In this document: positions 1-9,300 of the stretch, in pieces
How positions within the stretch are numbered: the stretch's first letter is position 1
How the letters are laid out: each line of letters opens with the position of its first letter
Assembly: GCA_001598975.1 (NCBI GenBank)
Contig: BBXU01003211.1
Coordinates: 1-10,400, forward strand
Origin: Parachlorella kessleri
Lineage: Eukaryota; Chlorophyta; Trebouxiophyceae; Chlorellales; Chlorellaceae
Length of the DNA: 10,400 nucleotides
Direction: 5' to 3'
Translations under genes and position numbers: made by a program
Notes under the pieces: model-generated
What the model saw: only the letters and a program-made list of their open reading frames with translations
Databases searched by the model: none
What the model was told of the DNA's origin: nothing

Positions 1-225
1 ACCCCCCCCCCCCCCCCCCCCTCCACACACACACCATAAAAAAAGTCCCTTATCATGTCCAGGACCGACGGAGCAGGATTGCAACAGGCGGAGCCACGCG
101 GCACCCTAACTGAAAGTGCCTCCATCCACATAGTATAGCGTGAGCTCCCATTACGGACCCCCCCACCCCCCCTCCCCCACCATCCCCATTCAAAAGTTCC
201 CCATACCGGCCTGACAACCACCCAC
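1..225 (-). repeat. C-rich low-complexity intron at left edge
   Basis: A run of about 20 C at 2-21 is followed by (CA) repeats to about 34, and a second C-rich tract lies at 158-187. On the transcribed strand these are G runs. The region most likely belongs to the intron after exon q. A possible short exon after TTTCAGTTAG at about 106-107 would read GCRVAPPVAILLRRSWT and stop at 53-55, but it does not resemble the ATG2 tail. The other frame (GAAWLRLLQSCSVG) looks slightly more like the family's R-G-x-x-x-F-L-R piece but does not fit the phase. Confidence 0.55.
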
Positions 226-384
226 CGCTGCTCTCCGCAAAGAGGTGCTCCACTGGGATGGAAATTAGCTGCATCGCCGCAGAGCTGACTTTGCACAGGG
301 AGCGGATCGGCGCAATGCCGGCCAGGAACTTGTGCACCTGGTACTTCACAATGTCCTCCAGCCAAGCGGAGGCCAGCGCGGTGC
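226..384 (-). CDS. ATG2: ATG2 exon q: WLEDIVKYQVHKFLAGI helix
   Basis: This exon has 52 complete codons, phase 1 to 1, after GTCACTGCAG|. It reads TALASAWLEDIVKYQVHKFL, then AGIAPIRSLCKVSSAAMQLI and SIPVEHLFAESS. The plant and animal counterparts have W-L-E/Q-D-I-x-x-x-Q-x-x-x-x-L-x-G-I/V-x-x-x-R/H-S and end in P-V/I-E, so the match is excellent. These amphipathic helices are near the C-terminal tip, which in ATG2 faces the autophagosome membrane and ATG9. The donor CAGCG|GTGGGT at 225 is probable but not proven. The next conserved piece of the family (Y-R-K-D-G/R-R-L-V and an R-G motif) is not found convincingly between here and the left edge. Confidence 0.9.
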
Positions 385-3300
385 CTGCAGTGACGTACAT
401 GGGTGACTCAAAGTTCAAAGCAAGAGTATTCCAGGAGCTTGTGCACCTTGCACTCCGCATCACACCTTCCGTTGCTCAGTGGCAAATGGGTGCCCGCATT
501 CGCATACTTGTTAGATTTACTGGCAACGGCATGACACAATGTTATTGGCCGGTTTGTAAAGACAAACGATCCAGCATCTTACCAAGTGTTGAAGCGTCGT
601 GCACCCCAAAGAGGCGCAGGTGGCGGAACTGCAGGGTCACGCCTCCCCAGGGGAAGAGGTTGAGCACCTCGGCCAGGTCACCCCTGTACAACATCAGGAG
701 TAGAGCACAAGGCAGGCATGTTGATCCATCCATCATCACAGTGTACACTCCAACCAAGACGAGCACTGAAAGTTCAAAAAATGATGTTTTCTCCTTGAAT
801 ACTTCAAAAATCAGCTCCCCACCAATAACAGCTACCCCGGACAGACTTACTACCTTTGGCATCATGCAAACCCAAAGCTTGCCTTGCCAGCGGCCTTGCC
901 AGACCCCCATCAGCCAACACTACATGCCACCAGCCATTGACTGAAAACGTGCAGTAGTCCAAAATGCCTGGCCACCGCCGCGACCGCGAGGGTATGCCTG
1001 CACGGTCAGCCATCCTCACCCACCTGCGCAGTGCGGCTATGTCCACTCGCTGGGGCTGGTAGTCGATGGTGACAGTGAAGGGCTGCACCTCACACCGCTG
1101 GATGAAGCCACCACTTCTCATCGCTGCCGGCTCTGCAAGGCAGAATTCAGCTTCTTATGCTAAACCACATTTGTTCACCATGCAGTTAACAACACCCAAG
1201 AGCCATTAAGCACGCTACCCTGCAGCACCCCCACCTCATGCAAGCCCCAAGCATCCCCATGTTCATTGATCAAGCCTAGCCCTTGACAGCACATCTGCAT
1301 GCTACGCCAACAACCCCTCCCGCTTCAGCGAGGCCACATTGAGGTAAAAGACAACCTATGCACTTGCCCACCCCTTGTAATCCTGCAGCTGCCGCACCTG
1401 GATTCTCAAAGTCTTCAGGGGCCGTGAGCGCGTCCTCGTGCTCCACCAGCACCCCCGGCTCCTCCAGGGAGTCAACAAACGGTGCGAAGAAGCGCTGCAG
1501 GAAGGCTATCGTACCCTGCTCCAACTGCAGCCGCAGCGCCAGCAGCTGCACCTCCACACGATACTCCACCTCGCAACTAGCTGCCGCCTGGGCATCCGGC
1601 CTGACTGCCTCCACCGCCACCACCGCCAGGCACGTGTCAGCATCGAAGGTGGGGCAGAGCGCAGCGTGATGCCCCAGCACCTGCCGCCAGTCTAGACTGC
1701 TGCGTAGAGACGTCACGGCAGGGGAAAGAAGCGGGCTGCTGTGCATGCTACCGCTGCCTGCGACGCTGCTGCTAGGGCTGTTGCTGTTGCTACGGCTGCT
1801 GCCCCCGTGCCAACTGCCGCCGCGTTGATGCTGCCGGTGAGCCTGCTGGTGTCGGCGGGAGAACGTGGTGTTTGGTGCCGGGGCGGGGTGCGTGTGGAGC
1901 TGCTCCTTGCATTCCCTCACATCCAGCCTCCGCAGCGAGGCCACCACACGCATAGCGTGGGACTCCTGTTGAGGGAACACGTCCACCTGCGCAGGGAGGC
2001 ATAAGGCGGACACCCCTGAGTGAGCTACATCCACTTGGTACTCAGCTAGCATTCCCGTGTGTCGGACCAAGGCTCCTGACTGCACTAGGCTGGCCTCAGC
2101 AAAAAGGAAGAAGCACAGATTTCTCCCAACCTCTGCCTTACTACAACATGCAGGTGACTACTCCTGTCTGCCACCGTAGAGTAACGCCTTACAACTACTG
2201 CCCATAGAATGGTAGGTACCTCAAGCACACCACCAAGCCCCTGAAGCCTTGCATACCTACCTGGACACCTAGCTGCTGGGCCCGCAGCTGCAGCTCATGC
2301 CGGTAAGCCGGCTGCCCTGCCGTGCCGTCTGATGCCTGGAGAGTGCTGCTGCTTACTAGTGTGACAACCACGTTAATGTCACGCAGGGAGATACGGGACG
2401 AGGGCTCAGGGTAGCCGGGGGGCAGCTGCCCCAGCGTGCACCTACTGGCCAGGCTGGCCCTGTAACCAGCAGTGTGGGCAGCCAGTCAGCACATGGTCGC
2501 ACAGCACCTGGCGAGATAGCACAGGTCTCGCCTGGCACAGTGATTTGCCCACCATGGTCCGCAAGCACATGCCACAGGCTTGACAAGGTGGGCCTCCCTA
2601 GTCACAACGCAACAGAGAGCACCACTACCAGCAGGATGCGATGCTAGGTGCAGCTAGGGAGCAGGAGGAGCAGCATCACCCACCTGGCCCAGGGCTCGCT
2701 GCCCTGCTTTCTGTCTAGGTAGTCATCCCGTATGAGCCCTGGCAGCACTTCCCCAAGCACTCGCTGATGTAACGTAGGGCTGTGACTGTCACTGGCGAGG
2801 CCGTGTTCTGGTGCTGTGGTGGAGGAGCCCTGATCACGTGTCGCGCGGTTCTCTGCCACGACAGGAGCGCAGAACCAAGTGCCGTCCCCTTCAGGGGCCT
2901 CCCTGCAGTACCGACAAAATAAGGCTGTAATATATGCATGCGTCACACACACTGACGGTGCAGAAGGCATCATATAAACTGCCCAACCCATCGAAAGTTG
3001 AATACCAGTTGAGCCCAAAAATACCCTTAGCAGTGGTGAGTGTGTGTCAGTCGTCCGCACACTTCCAGAGCGTCCAGCAGCGAAGCAGGGTGTGTGAAGC
3101 TCCGCAGCAAAATTAAACCCACTCTGGGCAGGTTGCGAGGGTCTCGGGCTCTCGCCGTGTGGGTGCCGGCCGGGGCGGAGATGCCTTGGGGTCAAAGAAG
3201 TTGTCTATGAGTACAGGCGGGCTTCCTGCTGGCGACAGGGGCTCGTTTTCCAGAGCCTCGTACCACCCACCTGCACCAGTGCCCGCAATGAGTTGAGTCT

Positions 3301-6300
3301 GGCCACCAGCGCTGCCCTGCTTGCTATATTGCTGGTACTGGCCGCATGCGATGCTCCGGTATGCTCCAAGTCACCATGCTGCCAGCTGTCTGGCGGATAT
3401 ACATGTGCACATGTTCTCCCACTCCTTTTGCACGACCCTTCTGAGCTGCTAGTACACCAGGAAAGGTCTGGGGGTTATCCCAATACTGACCGTCAATGTA
3501 CACAGAGGCCTGCCGCCGCTGGTCAGCGGCTTGTTGGGGGGCGGTGCGGTACATACTGTTCTGCACCGCTGCTGACACATCAGCAGCTGCCTGGCCGCCG
3601 CTGCCTTCTGGCGGCTGGCAGGTCGGCTCGCGGGCTGGCCCACCCCCACTGGCATGTTTGACAGCAGGAGCAGCCTGCCAGGAAAGCGTGGCGTCCCCAA
3701 CTCCAAGCACCGCAGCTGCTGGCTGAGGAGCGGGCCCTGGCATACCTTGGGCTGCGACGCTTCCCTGCACGCTCGTGGCCCCCGCGCAGCCACCAGCCTG
3801 CTGCGCCTGCTGCTCCGCTTGCTGCTCCGGCGAGGGGCCCAGCTGCCTGGACAGCTGCTGCATCAGCAGCGCCCCCTGCTGCGTCAGCGTCACGTTCAGC
3901 AGGTGGTTCTGCAGCTGCAAGTGCCATGGCTGCCCTGGCTCCTGGCCAGCCCCGCCTGCCGGAATGCGAGCAGACAGCTCGCCCTCTGTAGCCACGCACA
4001 CATACCCTGCCTGCGCCAGGTGAGGCCCCACTATGTGACAAGGGCTGGCGGACGACCAGTGGCCAACCCGGTCCATAGCTGGTGCAACATGCAGCGCCAT
4101 GCAGCGCAGCGACAGCGGGACGGACGGCCGCCCGATCCCGCCGCTGCATGAAGAGCTGCCACACACAAGCACAGCAGCCACATCCTGCTGGGCGCTGGGC
4201 TTGCTGCTCTCAAAAAAGCCCGGCTGCTGGTCCTGGTCTGCCAAGGCAGCCTGGGGTGGCTCATAGCGAAGGGCCAGGTCAGAGACCTCAACCAGCCAGT
4301 CTAGCAGCATGGGCTGCTGCTGAGGCTGCAAGTCAGGCTGCTGCTCCTCGCCGAGTTGCTCATGCGCTCGATGCCGCTGTTGGCTGTGCTGGGGGCTCCC
4401 GCTGCCCAATGGCGGGGAGGAAGGCGAGGCATTGGCAACACTGGGGGCGATGCTGGCAAGGTCGAAGACGGAACCCAACCGCTGGAGCCATGACAGCGAG
4501 GGATCCCCCTCCTCAGTCGCTAGGGTCAGCCCTGCTGGGGTGGCACGCAGCATGGTAGCGGTCAAATCCTGAAGCGCTACCACGTGTTCTACAACTGCAG
4601 AGCAGGGAGTCTCTGTCCCAGAAGACTGCAATACTCGCAATCGATATCTAGCGCTAATTCGGAGAGCGTCGGCTGCCTTTCAGCTGGCGTATGCCCAAGT
4701 TTGGTCCCCCGGGGCTCCCAACCCCGCCAACCAAAAAAAAAAAAAAAAAAAGACTGCAATACTCGGGGCCTTCACTGCAAGCGCAAAGCCACACTTGGGA
4801 GCGACCGCCCCAGGTAACCGGCAGCCATGCTGCAGCAGCAGCCCGCACGGCCATACTGCAGTAACCAACGTTCCAGCAACAAACCTGGCACCCGCCACCT
4901 GCCTACCTGCCAGCGAGATGGCAACCTGTGCGTCGGTGGGGATGAAGCAGCGCCCAGTGCGTGGGTGCCGCCGGAGGCTGACGACCTCCTCCCGCCCCTG
5001 GGGCCTGCAAGGGAAAACGGCCATTCACACATGACCTCCCGCTCTCGCGCCCTGTTGTTTCACCTCTCAAATGTACAGCAGCAGAAGGCCCGTAGCGTCA
5101 ACCAGTCCATCGGAGTGCGGTATTTGGAAGTCATGCAGAAGGCAGCCCAACACTTCCCACGCAACTTGAATAGCTACCTGCCTCCCTCCCAGCATCCCCA
5201 GGCCAGGCCACACCCTGCGTATCTCAAGATTTACTGGGCCCAGCAATCCTGGCCACCTTGTCAGGAGGCTGTCCAGGCTAACTCTAAATTTGGGAATATT
5301 CCCCTCACACTTGCAAATACACCTCCACCTCCTCCGCCCACCCACCATACCTGGCCACGTGCACCACCTCCACCGCCGGCGCCACATGCCCGCCGCCCAC
5401 CAGCGCCCCCGCGGGGCGGTGCAGCAGCCAGGCCCCTGCGCCGCTGCGCACGTCCAGCCCCTCGCACGCCACCACCAGGGCGCCGCCGCCAGACACGCCC
5501 GACAGGTTGCTGGTGCTGAGCAGCTGGACACCCTGAAAGCCCAGGGTGAAAGCAGCCGCTGCACCATCACCAGCACCGCTGCTGCGGGGCTGGGTGCTGC
5601 TGCTGTACCTGCCGCTGCTGGGGAGCGGCGCAGCGGGGTGGTCCTCCGGTGGCCTGTCAAACAGCTGGCAGCTGATGTTGCACTCCACCTCTACCGCCAC
5701 CTGCACGCCCCCGGCCGCGGGGCTACTACCCACGGCCCTACTCTCACCATTCCCATTTCCGCTGCTGCCGCTCCTCCCAGCGGCGGCATTGCCGCCACCG
5801 CTGCCGACCTGCGGCTGCTCTGCTAGAGATGGCTGCGGCGCCAGCTGCAGCAGTGCGTCGGCCAGGTTGGTGAGGGCGGCCAGGGCGGGGGTGGTGAGGG
5901 TCGCCTGGATGTCGGGGGCCGAGAGCCGGGCATAGAGTGGGGACGTGTGGATGCACTGCTGGCGGAAGGTGGGCAGGTCCAGGCCGTCAGACTCCCACCG
6001 GCCTTGCTCTGCGGTAGAGGGGCAGGCCTGCTCTTTCTGGGACAGGTCGAGGGACAGCTCAACATCTGTGAGGGCCTCCCCCGCCCATGGGACAGGACGC
6101 AGTTTGGCTGCCAGCTCTCCCTGCCACCTAGCAATACACCTAGCCAAGCAGGGCGTAGTGAAGCATCATCTTGACCGCAAGCAAGCAAGCAAGCAAGCAA
6201 GCACGCACGCACGCAAGCAAGCACGCAAGCAGGGGGCGGGCTCGATGTTGTGTGTCAGCATCGCGTGCCTCACCTTCCGAGGCATCCTGCGGTGGCTGCA

Positions 6301-9300
6301 ACCTGACTGCCAGGCGCTGCCAGGAGTCCTGCAGCAGCGTCGAAGTGGCCGCCTGCCCGGAGCGCCACCTGGCGTCCACCAGCAGGCCCTGCGGCTCTGC
6401 AGGCTCGCCCGCTGCGTAATCACCCATGTCACCAGGGCCTGCAGCACAGCGCAGCGTTTCGCCCCTCAGGGACAGCTTTTGATGTCTCTCATGGCCATTC
6501 CCCGCATCCCCAGCCAACCCTAGGTTGCTACAGGAAGAATCTGCTTGCAAAAAACTGGCCTGAGGGCCGCCCTCCCTATACATCTGCAGGGTGGTGAGAG
6601 ATGGCTGCGCCCAGGCGTCCCCCGCCCCCCGCCCCCGGGGCCACGTGCGCACAACCGACCCTCCACATGATGACCAAGCTACACATGCCCAGCCTTTGCC
6701 CACCTGTCCTTCTCAAGTGCTTTACAAAAACAACGTGCCCAGGGGGCTTCCTAGCCGGCTTGCGCCGCAACCCACCTGAGGAGCTGGGTGGCCTCACCGT
6801 CACCACCTGGTGGGAAAACAGGCGGCCCAAGCCCAGCACCGAGGCAGCGCCCGCCATGTAACCCTGGCCTGCCGCCGCACCACTGTCCATATTCCTGCCA
6901 CTGTCGCCGCCACCCACAAGGTAGAGCGTCGCCGAGTTGGCAGCCATCGAGCAATCCCAAACTTGCTGCTCTGCCTGCTGCGCTGCGCCCCAGCTGCTGC
7001 TGCGCAGGTCGTGCCGAGCGGCATGCTGCGCGCTGGCGCCCTGCTGCAGCAAGAGCGAGGGGGTTGCTGCCAGATGGGAGGGGGCCAGGCGGTCCAGGAA
7101 GGCCTGCAGGCAGGAGGCAGCGGACACGCCAGGTAACAACCTGGCAAGCCAGCCATGGATCTTGATGTAGCTGACGAGCAGGTCACTCCTGGCCATGCAT
7201 TTGCGGGGTGGAAGAGACTTAAGACAGTGCAGCCCTCCGCCCTGCTCAAGGACAGCCATTGGAGCAAGTGGGTGCTGACGGACAGCATTCCAAACTGGCA
7301 GAAACTCAGGCTCAAGTCCATCATGCAGGTCCACCCCCAATGACCATTAGTCACCCTGCTGCCCCAGCGCTGGCTCACCGCCACCTCCCCCAGCTCTGGC
7401 GCCCGTCCCAGCCGCTGCAGCCCCCTCACCACCACCGCCCCAGGCTGCTTGCCCATGCCCATGTCGAGTGCGACATACGAGTAGCCATGGCAGGTTGGTG
7501 CGGGGGGCTGGTGGGGCGCCTGGGGGATGGCCGCGACGAGGCAGAGGTGCGGCAGGTATGCCCGAGCTTGCGGCGGGGCCCGGGCTGCTGCTGCCTTCTG
7601 CTTGGGCGACGGTGGGTGATCAGCCCTGCCCAGGGCGGCAGGGGAGAGGGGGCGGCACGACTTACCCTCAAATCCTCGAAAGACACAGCAAACAAGTGGT
7701 GACCCACCCTAATGCTGCCCCTCCTTAAGCAACCTGCCTCACGGCATGTTAGCAAGTGGTAGGGCCAGAGGCGAACCGAGTATGCAATTCAACCACACAA
7801 TCGCTGCCAGAAGCTGCGTGGAGCTGAAACACCAGGCGCCCAAGCAGCACACGAAGCCGGGCGCCGCCTCACCTGGCCTCCTTCAAATCCACCAGGATCT
7901 CCTGAATGGCCGCCGACACAGCCGCCTTGGCCCCAGGGCCCCTCCCGTTGCTGCCGCCCCCGCTGGAGGTCCGCTGCTCAGCAGCCCGCTGGCGGCCGTG
8001 CACCCCAACACCTTCCCTACCAGCGCCTGAGCCCGTGCCGACGGCGGGGCCCGTGCCGGCGCCAGCACCAGCGCTGGCTGCCCCAGTCCCTGCCGCGGTA
8101 AGCAGGCCCGCTGCCCCTGCCTCCACCTGCTCGCAGTAGCTCTTGAGCCGCTCCAGCAGGGGAACAGACAGCCACAGGGTCAGCGGCTGCACTGCCAGGG
8201 TCAAGTCCAGGCCGCTGCCTTGGCTTGCCTGACCTGGCACGGGCACAGGCCAGTGCTGCTGCTGCTGCCCTGGTTGCTGCTCATCGGAACCGCCACCTGG
8301 CAGCGCAGGCAAGGCCGCATGGAGCAAGCAGCACACCTCCCCGGCCGCAGCTTCGCCCTCCCTTGCCGGATGACCACCGATCGCGTGTCCGCCACCGCTC
8401 CTACCGCTGCTGCTTGCGCAGGACAGCACGGGCTGCACCAGCAGGCGTGGGGCGGTGGGGCCTTCTAAGAACATGGAGGGCTGGAGGGCTGACTGGTAGA
8501 TGGAGGCCTGCAAATCTGACAGCTGGCTGAGCGTGGGCCCCAGGTTGCCGCCGCCCGCAGCGGCTGGGAGGGGGTAGGACCCTGCACAGCACAAGGATAG
8601 CAAGAGCGGGGCTCAAGCGTTGCCGCAATTGACCGCACTTACACCCGGCACCACAGGTCTAAACCCCGACCATGTCTGGTTGGAGCGCATGCTGCACCAT
8701 CAGCTTCACCGCATAGGGCTCCATGCCCTTGGTCCCTTGACACGCAAAACAGGCCACTCACCAAACACACGCCGCACCCACCGCCACCCTGCCCACATCA
8801 GCAGTCGCCGACACAACATGGCCAGGGTTGGATGCCCAGCCCAGCCTACCCACCTGCTGTGCACGAGAAGGGTCGCAGTGACCATCCCAGGGGCGGCAGC
8901 ATGCACGGCACGCTTGCCGCCTCCTCCGGCGGTGGGTCCACCGCTGCCCCTGCCAGCCCTGCCGCCTCGCCAGGCACGAGGACGAGGTGCTCGCTAGCCT
9001 CCACCTGGCGCAGCGTCAGCGCGCACAGCGTGGTGCCGGCGCTGCATGCCGCAGATACTGAGACGCCCTGCAGCTCCAGTGCAAGCCGGGGCGCGTAGCT
9101 GGAAGCCACCGACAGCATGGTGGGGCTGCCGCCGCTGCCACTGCCGCTCCTGCTTGCCGGACTGGTGGCAGCGCCGTTGTTGCTGCTGCTGTTGCTTCTG
9201 GGTGGGACTGCTCTGCTGGAGGAGGGGCTTGCTGTTATTCCCGCACCTGGCCCTGGGGCAGTGCCGCAAGGGGCGGCTGGGGAATGTGCCGATGCAAGTG

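Noticed and set aside
258..944. Plus-strand open frame of 228 codons
   Set aside because: It is antisense to ATG2 exons p and q and two introns; it has no recognisable domain and its openness follows from GC bias.
3654..4151. Plus-strand open frame rich in Leu and Arg
   Set aside because: It is the antisense of Gln/Ala codons in exon j; poly-Leu here mirrors CAG/CTG-type codons, not a membrane segment.
4649..4725. Functional tRNA gene
   Set aside because: Arms do not pair well, the B box is degenerate, and the flanking target duplication and poly-A tail mark a retroposed copy.
4827..5519. Plus-strand open frame of 230 codons ending in a Pro/Arg-rich tail
   Set aside because: It runs antisense over exon i, an intron and exon h, and its composition changes at the exon edge. 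It is a shadow frame.
6177..6231. CRISPR-like direct repeats
   Set aside because: Units are 4 bases with no spacers, and the DNA is eukaryotic.
6171..6240. Repeat protein of Lys-Gln-Ala-Ser or Leu-Ala-Cys units
   Set aside because: It is a translation of the tetranucleotide microsatellite inside an intron.
7104..7378. Extra coding exon between exons e and f (open frame 7340-7104)
   Set aside because: The text is not ATG2-like, exons e and f join in phase without it, and a strong acceptor stands at 7104.
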